Below, piece by piece: positions 42,550 through 52,067 of a DNA stretch of 64,000 nt. Numbering within the stretch: position 1 is the first letter of the stretch; the number at the start of each line of letters is the position of its first letter. Origin of the DNA: Candidatus Auribacterota bacterium (GTDB lineage: Bacteria; Auribacterota; JAFGBW01; JAFGJP01). A model generated the notes under the pieces. That model was not told the origin of the DNA. It saw nothing but the letters and a program-made list of their open reading frames with translations, and did not search any database. The position numbers and the translations under genes were made by a program. The DNA lies in the NCBI GenBank assembly GCA_023144635.1, contig JAGLFH010000001.1:1-64000 (forward strand). The letters are read 5' to 3'.

Positions 42550-44160
42550 CTATTTTTTAGAAGACACCTTTTTGTATTCTGAACGGGCTGCCACAGCTAT
42601 TTTCCAGTAAAATCCCTTTTTATCCCAGGCTTGTGCAAAAGAGTACTTATCAAGAACTTTTTTGAAAGAATCTGCAGATTTTTTCCACATCATTTTTTCC
42701 TGATAAGCTTTCCCCATAATAAAATAACATGTTCCTACATCATTTAGGGCCCAGTATTCTTTTGCTGCTTTTTTTCTTGGAAAAGAAGAAAGAGAACTTT
42801 GTTGTTTATCAGCTTCTTTTGAATAAGAACTTATACATTTTTTAGCAAATATAAAAGCAATATCATGTTTTCTCTCATTAAGAGCTTCCCATGCTTTTCC
42901 TGTTAAATATGCAGATGTCGAGTCACCAAAGTCAATACCTGTTTCCATCATAATTATCTGGTCCTTCGCGGCTTCAGATACGCGCCAGAACCATCCGCTT
43001 GTATCAAAACATTGAGCATATGGAAAAAGTTTAATTATTTTATTATAAATTTTCTTTGCTTTATCATTTTTTTTCTGTTTTTGAAACCCTTTTGCTTTTA
43101 TAAAATAGCAGGTTGCAACGTCATTTAATGCCCAATTTTTATGAACATCATCACCTGTCGGAAGACTTTTAAGTCGTTTCTGCTGAGCTTTTGCATGTTT
43201 TTGATACATTTTTATGCATTTATTAGTGTAGATATCCAGCACCTTATAATTTTTTGCTTCAAAAGCTTGCCATGCTTTCCCTGTTAATTCATTTGATTTG
43301 TAATGTCCAAAATCAATGTTATATTTGATCATTAAAAGCTCGTCACCTGCAGCATCTGCAACTTTCCAAAAATATCCTTTTGGATTCCAGCATTGTGCAA
43401 ATTGATAATTGTTTAAGATGTCCTCAAAGAGCTTTTTGGCTTTTTCTTTCTTTTTTTGCTTTAAAAGTATTTTACCTTTTATGAATTTACACGTTGTCAC
43501 ATCATTAAGTGCCCAGTAGTTAAAAGCAGTTTTCTTTTTAGCAAAAGAGTTAAGTGATGCTTGTTGCTCTTTTGCTGTTTTATCATATATTTCAATACAT
43601 TTATCTATGTAGATAAATGCTTTTTTATTTTTATTACTTTTGAATGCCTTCCATGCACTTTTTGTAAGGTTTTCAGATTTATAATCCCCAAAATCAATAT
43701 TTTGCTTTATTGAAATTATCTGATCTTTGGCAGCAGTTGTCACTTTCCAGAAAAACTTTCCTCCTTCATCCCAGCTTTGAGCATACGGGAAAAGATCTAT
43801 AACATCCTGAAAAATCCTTTTTGCTTCACTTTTGCGGTTCATCTTTTGCAAAGCCTTACCTTTTAAGAGAAAACAAGCTGCTACATCATTAAGAGCCCAA
43901 TAAGATGCTGCTTCATCTTCTGGTGCAAAATCAGAAAGGGGTCTTTGTTGCTCTATTGCTTTTTCTGAATACTCAGAGATACATTTTTCTGCATAAACAA
44001 TTGTGTTCTTATATTTATTCTTAAGAAAGGCAAGAGATGCCTTTTCATAAAGTACTGCTGATGAACCATCTCCAAAATCATATTCTTCAGCATAAAGATT
44101 TGAAAAGGAATATAGAAAACAAAAAGAGAGCAGAAAAAAAAATAACAGTATTTTTTTCAT
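42550..44160 (-). CDS. Secreted four-repeat protein 3 (TPR-like repeats)
   Basis: 536 residues from ATG 44160 (CAGGAG 7 bases upstream), preferred over the longer reading to 44193. Signal peptide MKKILLFFFLLSFCFLYSFS..., ending LYAEE. Four units of ~130 residues with ALNDVAACFLLKG, ALNDVTTCKFIKG, ALNDVATCYFIKA and ALNDVGTCYFIMG, each followed by an AQxWDxxGxFWK block. No LacI-type site was found upstream, unlike its two relatives. Function unknown. Confidence 0.85.
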   Translation of the reverse strand: MKKILLFFFLLSFCFLYSFSNLYAEEYDFGDGSSAVLYEKASLAFLKNKYKNTIVYAEKCISEYSEKAIEQQRPLSDFAPEDEAASYWALNDVAACFLLKGKALQKMNRKSEAKRIFQDVIDLFPYAQSWDEGGKFFWKVTTAAKDQIISIKQNIDFGDYKSENLTKSAWKAFKSNKNKKAFIYIDKCIEIYDKTAKEQQASLNSFAKKKTAFNYWALNDVTTCKFIKGKILLKQKKKEKAKKLFEDILNNYQFAQCWNPKGYFWKVADAAGDELLMIKYNIDFGHYKSNELTGKAWQAFEAKNYKVLDIYTNKCIKMYQKHAKAQQKRLKSLPTGDDVHKNWALNDVATCYFIKAKGFQKQKKNDKAKKIYNKIIKLFPYAQCFDTSGWFWRVSEAAKDQIIMMETGIDFGDSTSAYLTGKAWEALNERKHDIAFIFAKKCISSYSKEADKQQSSLSSFPRKKAAKEYWALNDVGTCYFIMGKAYQEKMMWKKSADSFKKVLDKYSFAQAWDKKGFYWKIAVAARSEYKKVSSKK

Positions 44161-44569
44161 TTTTAACTCCTGAAAATAAAAATTATTTTGCAATGATGGA
44201 TTTAACTTTCTTTAAAGATTAAACGACTATTAAAAGAACTTTTTATTTTTTAAAATTAAATTATATATGTATTAAGCTGAACTATATATTTCGCAAGTTA
44301 AGTGTACCACAGATGTAAGGAATCAAATATTAACATTTAATGTATGTCCGCCAAAGGCGGATCCGCCTTTGGCGGACAAATGTTTAATGACGAAGCAGAT
44401 GTAGTGCAATCAGCTTGCCTTCGGTAAAAAAAGCCGAAATAATCTATCTGTTTCCTTTAAAAAAAGCACGTATAAGAGTTGTTAATATATTTAAAACTGT
44501 TTTTTTAGTGATACTGATTAAAAAAATAATAAACAAATGTTTCTTTGGCTCTTTTTACAAAATATAAAG
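44161..44569. repeat. Gap with palindrome and family B repeat
   Basis: Holds a perfect 32-base palindrome (44346-44377; half GTCCGCCAAAGGCGGA), then a diverged opposite-strand family B piece (ATGACGAAGCAGATGTAGTG, CAATCAGCTTGCC, about 44387-44420). No gene seen. Confidence 0.7.
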
Positions 44570-45499
44570 TTAACCTTTAACTGCTCCAGCAGTAATACCC
44601 TTAATAATGTACTTTTGCATGCAAAGGTATAATATGACAATAGGAATTATCGTGATAGTCATTCCTGCCATTAAAACCGGATATTGAGTTACAACTGATC
44701 CTTGAAATTTCATCAAAGCAACTGGAAGAGGCATTCGTGAGATATCGCTGAAAATTAGATTTGCCCATAAGAACTCATTCCATATTGTCAATGCGTTAAA
44801 TATAACTATTACACCTAAAGCTGATTTTGCAAGAGGAAGCGCTACATGCCAGTATACTCCGAATTTAGAGCATCCGTCTATTCTTGCTGCTTCTTCTAGT
44901 TCAGGAGGCATTTTGTCAAAAAATGTTTTAAGCATGTATATTGCAAAAGAAAGGTTCATAGCAATTTGAGGCATAATGAATCCAAGGCGTGTATTAATGC
45001 CTATAATTGTTATATTTATAGGATCTTTTAAAAAAGAAAGTCCAATAAAACTTAGATCAATTGTAAAAGATGTAAGATCACCAAGCTTGTTTACCAATAC
45101 ATAAAGTGCAAGAAAGATACCAGGAATAGGTAACATCATATAAGCTAAAAATCCATAAAAAAGAATATTTTTACCTGGAAATTCAAGACGCGAAAATGCA
45201 TATGCAGCAAGTGATGAGACCAAAACAACTCCTATTATGACCGTAACAGTATAAAAACATGAGTTAAAGAAAGCTATTCCGAATTTACCTTCTATCAATG
45301 CTTTGGTGTAATTACTGATCTCAAAAGTTTTTGGTATGAGACCCATATCTTCAAAGATCATTTCCTGTGTTTTAAGTGATGAAGATATCATCCATGCAAC
45401 TGGAAATATACATGTGATAGAAACCAGGATCAAAGAAAAATGTATCCCTATCGTTACAAAAGGATTTTTTCTCTTTTTCAATATACTATAAGATTCCAT
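44570..45499 (-). CDS. Sugar ABC transporter permease (MalG/CUT1 type)
   Basis: 309 residues, six predicted transmembrane helices. The cytoplasmic EAA loop ELEEAARIDGCSKFGVYWHV (about 198-217) contacts the ATPase. Belongs to the carbohydrate uptake-1 group that imports oligosaccharides. The upstream permease ends one base before it starts, so the two are coupled. Ends the long ptsI-containing operon. Confidence 0.93.
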   Translation of the reverse strand: MESYSILKKRKNPFVTIGIHFSLILVSITCIFPVAWMISSSLKTQEMIFEDMGLIPKTFEISNYTKALIEGKFGIAFFNSCFYTVTVIIGVVLVSSLAAYAFSRLEFPGKNILFYGFLAYMMLPIPGIFLALYVLVNKLGDLTSFTIDLSFIGLSFLKDPINITIIGINTRLGFIMPQIAMNLSFAIYMLKTFFDKMPPELEEAARIDGCSKFGVYWHVALPLAKSALGVIVIFNALTIWNEFLWANLIFSDISRMPLPVALMKFQGSVVTQYPVLMAGMTITIIPIVILYLCMQKYIIKGITAGAVKG

Positions 45500-45500
45500 A

Positions 45501-46418
45501 TTATAGATCTTTCTGCATGTGTTTAGATACTTTTATCTGAATCATTGAAAGGATAAGCAGCATTGCTCCAAAAACAAGTCCGCGTGCGCATGCGTATCCA
45601 AAACGGTTTTCTCCGCGCATCGAAGCCAGGATCCTTGTTATCGGTACTTCAGTATAGTACTCTGGTCCTCCATTTGTCATTGAAACGATAAGATCATATA
45701 TCTGCATTGTCCCTAATATTGTTAAAATAGAAACCAGAATAAAAACCGGCATCATAAGAGGGCATGTGATATGAATGAATTTATGCCATGTTTCGGCACC
45801 GTCGACTTCTGCTGCCTCATATAACTGTGAGTCAATGCTTTGGAGGCCGGCAAGAAGAATAATAAATCCCCAGCCAAATCCGCGCCACATATGTATTATT
45901 GCAACGGAGTATAGAGCAGTATCAGGGTCCGCAAGCCATGCCATATTCTCAAAACGCGTAATACCTAAAAAAGTAAAAAGATGGTTTAAAAGGCCATGAT
46001 GTCCGTTATATATCCATTGCCAGATAAGGCCTATGACAATTCCTGAAAGTACAGGTGGAAGAAAGAAGATAACTCTGTAGATATTGCCGCCTCTTATACC
46101 TCTATCTACAGCCATTGCAAGCAAAAGAGCAAGCACGTTTTGTATAGTCAAAGCAAGGATAGTTATAATACCTGCATGCCAAACAGATTGCCACCAGAGT
46201 TTGTCATTTGTAAATATTTCAATAAAGTGTTTTATACCTATAAACTTTGCTTGGTCTAAAGGAGATATTCCGTTCCATTCAAAAAAGCTGAGTTTTAGAA
46301 TAAGAAATAACGGATACACATTAAAGAGTGAAAAAATAATAATAGCAGGTAAAACAAAAGAAAAGTTTCCAATTTTTAACTTATGGAATAATTTTTGTTT
46401 AACTTCTAAAGTATCCAT
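45501..46418 (-). CDS. Sugar ABC transporter permease (MalF/CUT1 type)
   Basis: 305 residues, six transmembrane helices, EAA loop LYEAAEVDGAETWHKFIHIT (about 199-218). Partner of the MalG-like permease. It is 38 bases downstream of the binding-protein gene. No ATPase gene is present in the window; CUT1 systems can share an MsmK-type ATPase encoded elsewhere. Confidence 0.93.
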   Translation of the reverse strand: MDTLEVKQKLFHKLKIGNFSFVLPAIIIFSLFNVYPLFLILKLSFFEWNGISPLDQAKFIGIKHFIEIFTNDKLWWQSVWHAGIITILALTIQNVLALLLAMAVDRGIRGGNIYRVIFFLPPVLSGIVIGLIWQWIYNGHHGLLNHLFTFLGITRFENMAWLADPDTALYSVAIIHMWRGFGWGFIILLAGLQSIDSQLYEAAEVDGAETWHKFIHITCPLMMPVFILVSILTILGTMQIYDLIVSMTNGGPEYYTEVPITRILASMRGENRFGYACARGLVFGAMLLILSMIQIKVSKHMQKDL

Positions 46419-46456
46419 TTATTTATCTTTTTTTTTAAATTTGAAAAAAAAATTAA

Positions 46457-47767
46457 TTATTTTTTCATTAAACTTTTTTTAAGAGCCTGCACTTCATCAG
46501 CTACTTGGGTAGGTGTCTTTTTTTCAATAATAATTGCCTGAATACCTTTTGCGATCTTTTCAAGAACCCTTGTATGTTCATAGAAATCCATCGTCTGAGG
46601 ATGAAACATCTTGTCCATATCATCTACAAATTCGGCTAATAGACTGTCTGCTCCACCTTCGAATGTATTTTTATTAGATGGCAAATTGTTTGTTTTTTCG
46701 GCTAAAAAAATCTGCTGTTCTTTAGCAGTTATCCACTTAAGAAAGGCAACGGCAGCATCTCTCTTTTTTGATCTTGAATTTATGAAAAAAGATGAACCTG
46801 CTCCACCCTGTATCATTACAGGATTTTCAGGGTTTATCTTTGGAGGCAGCATTGTACCGTAATCCAGTTTAGGATTCATTCCCTTGTAGACATTAACAGA
46901 CCATGAGCCGTTATATGTAATAGCAGCATCTTCCTGTGCAAAATATCTTTCTCCCTGTTTGTTGACCATGCTGACTATTCCGCTTATAAAAAAGTTCTTA
47001 TTTGACATTTCTTCAAAAAGTGAAAAGATCTTTATCCAGTCAGGATCATTATAAGGAACATCACCCTTAATCGTGTTTTCAAATTTTTCATATCCCATCA
47101 GATTAATTGCAAAACACGAAGTGAGGCTGTTAATAAGCCATATTTCTCCAAAACCTGCAACAAAAGGTGCAAAGCCTGCTTCCCTTATTTTTGCGCCAGC
47201 TTCAAGCAATTCTTCCCATGTTTGAGGTGGATTTTCAGGATCCAATCCTGCTTTTTTGAAAATATCTTTGTTATAAAGAAGCTGAATATTTGTAACATCA
47301 ATTGGAATACCGTAAATGCCCGGTTCTATATTAGAACGATTGTTTTTCTTAAATTCGTTTGTTTCAAGAGATTCATAAAAAAAAGTATTTCGCCATTTAG
47401 CATCATTTTCATCAAGATATGGTGTCATGTCAGGAACATAACCGGCACTTACAAAAATAGAAATGTCCTGTGATTCTCCCAAAATACCATAAATATCCGG
47501 TAAATTATTTGTTTGCGCTGCAGCTCTTACTTTTTGAGTATAAACATCTGATGGAGCATAAAGTTCAAATTTAACTTCCATTCCGGTCTGTTCCTCATAT
47601 CTTTTTGCCAGTTCCTGAAATGTCTGATCACGGTCTGTCATCCAATGCCAAATAATTATGCTCTTAGAACTCTTTGCTGAAGTCCTTTTGCTGCAACCAA
47701 TTATTAATGGCACGATCATAACCAGAACAAAGATACTCAAAAAATATCCAAAAAACCTTCTTTTCAT
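46457..47767 (-). CDS. Sugar ABC transporter substrate-binding lipoprotein (family 1)
   Basis: 436 residues. Lipoprotein signal with lipobox IIGC (C25), then the two-lobed binding fold: IIIWHWMTDRDQTFQELAKR (about 38-57), YGIPIDVTNIQLLYNKDIFK and EDAAITYNGSWSVN. Delivers an oligosaccharide to the two permeases. The tail DEVQALKKSLMKK is typical. It starts 20 bases after ptsI stops, so the transporter is co-transcribed with the PTS genes. The sugar is unknown. Confidence 0.93.
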   Translation of the reverse strand: MKRRFFGYFLSIFVLVMIVPLIIGCSKRTSAKSSKSIIIWHWMTDRDQTFQELAKRYEEQTGMEVKFELYAPSDVYTQKVRAAAQTNNLPDIYGILGESQDISIFVSAGYVPDMTPYLDENDAKWRNTFFYESLETNEFKKNNRSNIEPGIYGIPIDVTNIQLLYNKDIFKKAGLDPENPPQTWEELLEAGAKIREAGFAPFVAGFGEIWLINSLTSCFAINLMGYEKFENTIKGDVPYNDPDWIKIFSLFEEMSNKNFFISGIVSMVNKQGERYFAQEDAAITYNGSWSVNVYKGMNPKLDYGTMLPPKINPENPVMIQGGAGSSFFINSRSKKRDAAVAFLKWITAKEQQIFLAEKTNNLPSNKNTFEGGADSLLAEFVDDMDKMFHPQTMDFYEHTRVLEKIAKGIQAIIIEKKTPTQVADEVQALKKSLMKK

Positions 47768-47787
47768 CTTTACTACTCCTTTAATAA

Positions 47788-49548
47788 TTAAAATTTATAT
47801 TGAAAAATCTCAGGTAAATATTTTTCAACACATTTATTTGCAAGTGAACTTATTTCCTCAGGAGTCTCCATTTTCATTATCCTGTCTACTACTTGTTTCA
47901 TTTCGCTAAAATCAAGATTACGTATCAATGTCTTGATCTCTGGTATAGAAAACGGACTCATGCTGAGCTCGTCTATTCCCATGGCTACAAGAAAAACAAC
48001 AGATGCCGGATCACCGGCCATCTCGCCGCACATACTTACTGTAATTCCTGCATCGTGAGCAGCATCAATAACCCTTTTTACAAGGCGAAGTACAGCAGGG
48101 TGCATCGGATCATAAAGATATGCGATCTTTTCATTTACTCTGTCGACAGCAAGAGAATATTGAATTAAGTCATTTGTTCCTATGCTGAAAAAGTCTACAT
48201 GCTTTGCCATAATATCGGCAGTAATTGCTGCTGATGGGATCTCTATCATGGCTCCAACAGGCATGTTCTCATCAAAATGTTTGTTTTCTTTTTTTAATTC
48301 TTCTTTTGCCTCATCGAGAATTACTTTTGCTTGTTTTATCTCATTTATTCCGGATATCATTGGATACATCATTTTTACGTTTCCAAATTCACTGGCGCGC
48401 AGAATAGCTTTCAACTGTGTTTTAAATATATCGTGTCTTTCAAGGCAAAATCTTATTGCTCTCCATCCTAGGAAGGGGTTCATCTCTTTTGGCAGCTGAA
48501 GGTGACTTAAAAATTTATCACCTCCCATATCCATTGTTCTTATTACAACGCTTTTAGGAGCCATGGCTTCAGCGGCTTTACGGTATGCTATGTATTGCTC
48601 TTCTTCAGAAGGAAGATCAGACCTGTTCATGTAAATGAATTCTGTACGATAAAGTCCGATTCCTTTTGCTCCATGACTTATAATTGATGGAATATCTTCC
48701 GGCATTTCAATGTTTGCTTGAAGAACAACAGTTTTCCCGTCTTTAGTGACGGACGGAAGGTCTCTTACAGATTCAAGATGCTTTTCATAGTCAAGGAACT
48801 GAAATTTTTTGTCTGTATAAAACTGTTTTGTGTTATCAGAAGGATTAACATAAACGATACCTTTATTACCATCAATTATTATATCATCGCCAGTCAAAAC
48901 CTGTTGGCTTAAATTATGTAAACCAACTACTGCAGGAATTCCGATAGAACGTGCCATAATGGCAGTATGAGATGTTTTCCCGCCTATATCTGTAGCAAAG
49001 GCAATTACATTGTCCTTATGCATAAGGGCTGTATCAGAAGGGCTTAGATCAAAAGCAATAACAATGACCTCATCTTCGAGTGTACTTAGATCTTTTCTTC
49101 TTTTTCCAAGAAGATTATGGAGAACACGTTTACCTACATCTTGAATATCGCTAATTCGTTCTTTAAGATAATCATCTTCTATCTCTGAAAAAGCACGAAC
49201 ATATTTTTCCATTACATTTATGAAAACAAATTCTACATTTACTTTACTTGCTTCTATTTCCTTGATAATTTCTTCTAAAAATGTCCTGTCTTCAAGAACC
49301 AGAAGATGTGCATTAAATATTTCGGCATGTGTTACTCCAATGCTGTCAGCTATTTTCTTTTGTATCTCAGTTATCTCTCTGCGGGTTTCTATAAGAGCCT
49401 TTTCAAGCCTGACGATTTCAATAGGTATATCAGCTTCAGTCAGCTGTTTTTTGGTGATGGTGTCTTCTTCATGGTCAAAAACATATGTTTTACCGGCTGC
49501 AATTCCCGGTGAAACAGGTATACCGTGATATACTCTTTCCTCACTCAT
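47788..49548 (-). CDS. ptsI: Phosphoenolpyruvate-protein phosphotransferase (PTS enzyme I)
   Basis: 586 residues from ATG 49548 (AGGA 8 bases upstream), preferred over a longer reading to 49581. Transfers phosphate from PEP to HPr. The phospho-His is in GGKTSHTAIMARS (about 188-200); the PEP-binding barrel has GLYRTEFIYMNR, RTMDMGGDK, FSIGTNDLIQYS and the Cys in VSMCGEMAG. No sugar-specific EII is in the window, so the phosphate flow may be regulatory. HPr gene precedes it by 10 bases. Confidence 0.95.
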   Translation of the reverse strand: MSEERVYHGIPVSPGIAAGKTYVFDHEEDTITKKQLTEADIPIEIVRLEKALIETRREITEIQKKIADSIGVTHAEIFNAHLLVLEDRTFLEEIIKEIEASKVNVEFVFINVMEKYVRAFSEIEDDYLKERISDIQDVGKRVLHNLLGKRRKDLSTLEDEVIVIAFDLSPSDTALMHKDNVIAFATDIGGKTSHTAIMARSIGIPAVVGLHNLSQQVLTGDDIIIDGNKGIVYVNPSDNTKQFYTDKKFQFLDYEKHLESVRDLPSVTKDGKTVVLQANIEMPEDIPSIISHGAKGIGLYRTEFIYMNRSDLPSEEEQYIAYRKAAEAMAPKSVVIRTMDMGGDKFLSHLQLPKEMNPFLGWRAIRFCLERHDIFKTQLKAILRASEFGNVKMMYPMISGINEIKQAKVILDEAKEELKKENKHFDENMPVGAMIEIPSAAITADIMAKHVDFFSIGTNDLIQYSLAVDRVNEKIAYLYDPMHPAVLRLVKRVIDAAHDAGITVSMCGEMAGDPASVVFLVAMGIDELSMSPFSIPEIKTLIRNLDFSEMKQVVDRIMKMETPEEISSLANKCVEKYLPEIFQYKF

Positions 49549-49558
49549 TATATATTTC

Positions 49559-49843
49559 CTATTCTTCTCCGAATTTATCATTTATCAGTTTTTCGATCTC
49601 CTGCAAAGCTTCCTTTGAATCAGGTCCAACTGATATTATGGTTATTTCAGAGCCCTTACCGGCAGCAAGCATCATCATACCCATGATGCTTTTCCCGTTA
49701 ACTGCCTCACTGTTCTTTTCAACAGTAATGTCTGCTTCGAATCTATTAGCACACTTCACAAACATTGCTACTGGCCTTGCATGAAGTCCAAGCTTATTCT
49801 GTATCGTGAACTTTTTTATTGTTGGTGTAAAATCTTCTGTCAT
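49559..49843 (-). CDS. ptsH: Phosphocarrier protein HPr
   Basis: 94 residues from ATG 49843 (an adjacent ATG at 49846 is equally possible). The active His is in KLGLHARPVAMF (H21 here, His15 equivalent), and the HprK target Ser is in VNGKSIMGMMML. Its start lies within the 3' end of yvcK, so translation is probably coupled. Both phosphorylation sites are intact, which fits the neighbouring ptsI and hprK. Confidence 0.95.
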   Translation of the reverse strand: MTEDFTPTIKKFTIQNKLGLHARPVAMFVKCANRFEADITVEKNSEAVNGKSIMGMMMLAAGKGSEITIISVGPDSKEALQEIEKLINDKFGEE

Positions 49844-51053
49844 CATCTTCAATAATACCACTTATAACATAGCTAAGTTTTTCGCTATCATGTCTTACTA
49901 CAGATTGTATGTTTATTACGTCAGCTGGTATAAGCTTTACTCCTTCAGATAAAATTGCATCTTCATCTATTGCAACAGGATAAGCATTTTCAAGCTGATA
50001 TTTCTTAAGGGTTTCTGCATCAATATAACTTTTTTGAACAATAACATGATCAAAAATCTTTGCTCCGCAATGCTTTACAATGGCCCTTATGTGATCACAA
50101 GCAGAATAATGATCTGTTTCTCCTTCTTGCGTCATAATATTACATATATATATCTTCCTAGAAGAACTATTTATAATAGCATCTTTAATTCCTTTAATCA
50201 ATAAATTTGGCATTATGCTTGTGTATAGGCTTCCAGGCCCAATAACTATTGCATCGCAATGCTTTATGGCTTCAACAGCTTCTGTCGCAGCTTGTGCATT
50301 TTCAGGGGTTATTTGAATTTTTGAAATTTTGTTGATGCTTTTTGTTATTTTTTGTTCTCCTTCGGTATAGCTTCCATCGATATTTTGTGCAATAAGCTTT
50401 ATTTTTGCAAGAGATGCTGGAACTACTTTTCCTTTGATAGCAAGGATTTTACTTGTTTCTTGTATGGCAGTCTCAAAATTACCAAGGATATTTCTAAGAG
50501 CAAGTATAACAAGGTTTCCTACAGTATGTCCTGATAAAGGCTTTTGCTCGGGAAATCGATATTGGAATAGTTTTCTCATCAAAGGTTCTGAATCTGCTAA
50601 TGCGACCAAACAATTACGTATGTCACCAGGTGGGAGGACATCATATGATTCTCTTAATATACCACTGCTTCCTCCATCATCAGATACAGTAACAACAGCT
50701 GTCAAATTATGGGTTATTTTTTTTAAACCTTGCAGAAGTGTTGAAAGCCCTGTTCCTCCTCCTATTGCTACTATCCGGGGACCTTTTGAAAGGCGATGTT
50801 CAGTGTAAACAATATCTGCAAAATCTTTTTTATCATCTATTTTATGCAGTTTTATAAATCTTTTATATAAATACTGAAGACTTAAAAGATATAAAAGTAA
50901 AGCCGGAAAAATAAAAAATAATGTGTAAATATTGTTATTAAAGTTCGTTATTGCCAGATGTACGGATAGAGTCAGAAGTACAAGCGAAATGAAGTGAAAG
51001 ATGAACCATCTTTTAATGCTAATTCCAGGGACGAGCCACTTGAAAAGATTCAT
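49794..51053 (-). CDS. yvcK: YvcK/CofD-like gluconeogenesis factor with membrane anchor
   Basis: 419 residues. Two N-terminal transmembrane helices (about 16-60) precede the YvcK fold: IVAIGGGTGLSTLLQGL (about 93-109), VTVSDDGGSSGILR (about 120-133), PPGDIRNCLVAL and VIGPGSLYTSIMPN. YvcK binds UDP-GlcNAc-type ligands and is needed for growth on gluconeogenic carbon and for cell-wall balance in Bacillus. The membrane anchor differs from the soluble Bacillus form. Lies between hprK and ptsH, where rapZ-whiA are found in Firmicutes. Confidence 0.92.
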   Translation of the reverse strand: MNLFKWLVPGISIKRWFIFHFISLVLLTLSVHLAITNFNNNIYTLFFIFPALLLYLLSLQYLYKRFIKLHKIDDKKDFADIVYTEHRLSKGPRIVAIGGGTGLSTLLQGLKKITHNLTAVVTVSDDGGSSGILRESYDVLPPGDIRNCLVALADSEPLMRKLFQYRFPEQKPLSGHTVGNLVILALRNILGNFETAIQETSKILAIKGKVVPASLAKIKLIAQNIDGSYTEGEQKITKSINKISKIQITPENAQAATEAVEAIKHCDAIVIGPGSLYTSIMPNLLIKGIKDAIINSSSRKIYICNIMTQEGETDHYSACDHIRAIVKHCGAKIFDHVIVQKSYIDAETLKKYQLENAYPVAIDEDAILSEGVKLIPADVINIQSVVRHDSEKLSYVISGIIEDDDRRFYTNNKKVHDTE

Positions 51054-51064
51054 AAGTGATCCCC

Positions 51065-52039
51065 TTATGTTTTTTTCATAGAACGGATGAGTTCTTTATT
51101 CAGCTCTTTGACAGGGTTTATACCCATTCTTTTTAATCGCTGATTAAGGCAGGCTGCTTCGATTATCAGGCTAATTTCACGACCCGGCCGTATAGGTATT
51201 GTAAGATGAGGAAGGTTTATACCAAGTATTTGTAGATTTTTATCATCCATACCTAATCTATCGTAACTCTTGTCTTTTTCCCATCTTTCTATTGTTATTG
51301 CGACATCGATCCGTTTTTCTCTTCTGATACATCCTGCACCAAAAAGAGTCTGTATGTTTATAATACCAAGCCCTCGTATCTCCATGAAATGTCTTGTAAG
51401 TTCAGGACCTGTTCCTACTATCTGTATTCCATCTTCAAGGCGGATTTTAACAATATCATCAGATACAAGCCGGTGTCCTCTGTTAATAAGAGATAATGCA
51501 CATTCTGATTTACCTATACCGCTTTTACCTATAATAAGCACTCCAAGGCCGGAAACTTCCATAAGCGTTGCATGCATTGTTGTTGACGGGGCAAAGGCAT
51601 TATCAAGGAAAAGAGTGGCTTTATTTACAAAATGCATTGTTATAAGCGGGGAGCGCAGAATAACCGTATTATGTTTATTTCCATATTCAATTAGTTCTTC
51701 AGGGGGTGTGTACTTTCTGGAAATAATTATACAAGGGATTTTTTGCTTAAAAAGATTTTCTATTTTTTCACGACGCTCTTTTGGAGGAAGATTACGAAGA
51801 TAAAATATCTCTACTTTTCCTAATATCTGAATACGTCGTTTTGCAAAATAATCAAAATATCCGGTAAGAGCAAGACCTGGCCTGTTTACCTCGGCAACAC
51901 AGATCATTTTTTTTAACCCCTTTATTCCGGCTACGATCTTTAACTGCAGAATATCTTTCATGTTGGTGTAGAATTCTTCTACGGTCAGATGTTTGCGTTT
52001 TTTTGTAAACTGTATTTTATTTTGCATTTTAATATTCAT
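51065..52039 (-). CDS. hprK: HPr kinase/phosphorylase
   Basis: 324 residues. N-terminal domain (about 1-140) and C-terminal kinase domain with P-loop GKSGIGKSECAL (about 168-179), DDIVKIRLEDG and the HprK signature MEIRGLGIINIQTLFG (about 217-232). Phosphorylates HPr on Ser and removes it in response to metabolite state. An N-terminal extension of ~14 residues is plausible but the start could be the ATG four codons on. Confidence 0.94.
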   Translation of the reverse strand: MNIKMQNKIQFTKKRKHLTVEEFYTNMKDILQLKIVAGIKGLKKMICVAEVNRPGLALTGYFDYFAKRRIQILGKVEIFYLRNLPPKERREKIENLFKQKIPCIIISRKYTPPEELIEYGNKHNTVILRSPLITMHFVNKATLFLDNAFAPSTTMHATLMEVSGLGVLIIGKSGIGKSECALSLINRGHRLVSDDIVKIRLEDGIQIVGTGPELTRHFMEIRGLGIINIQTLFGAGCIRREKRIDVAITIERWEKDKSYDRLGMDDKNLQILGINLPHLTIPIRPGREISLIIEAACLNQRLKRMGINPVKELNKELIRSMKKT

Positions 52040-52067
52040 ATTTTGACCAAATGTGTATTAACCTGGG

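Noticed and set aside
44570..47767. Missing ABC ATPase looked for in neighbouring frames
   Set aside because: No Walker A/LSGGQ protein other than LptB is in the window, and LptB clearly belongs to LPS export.
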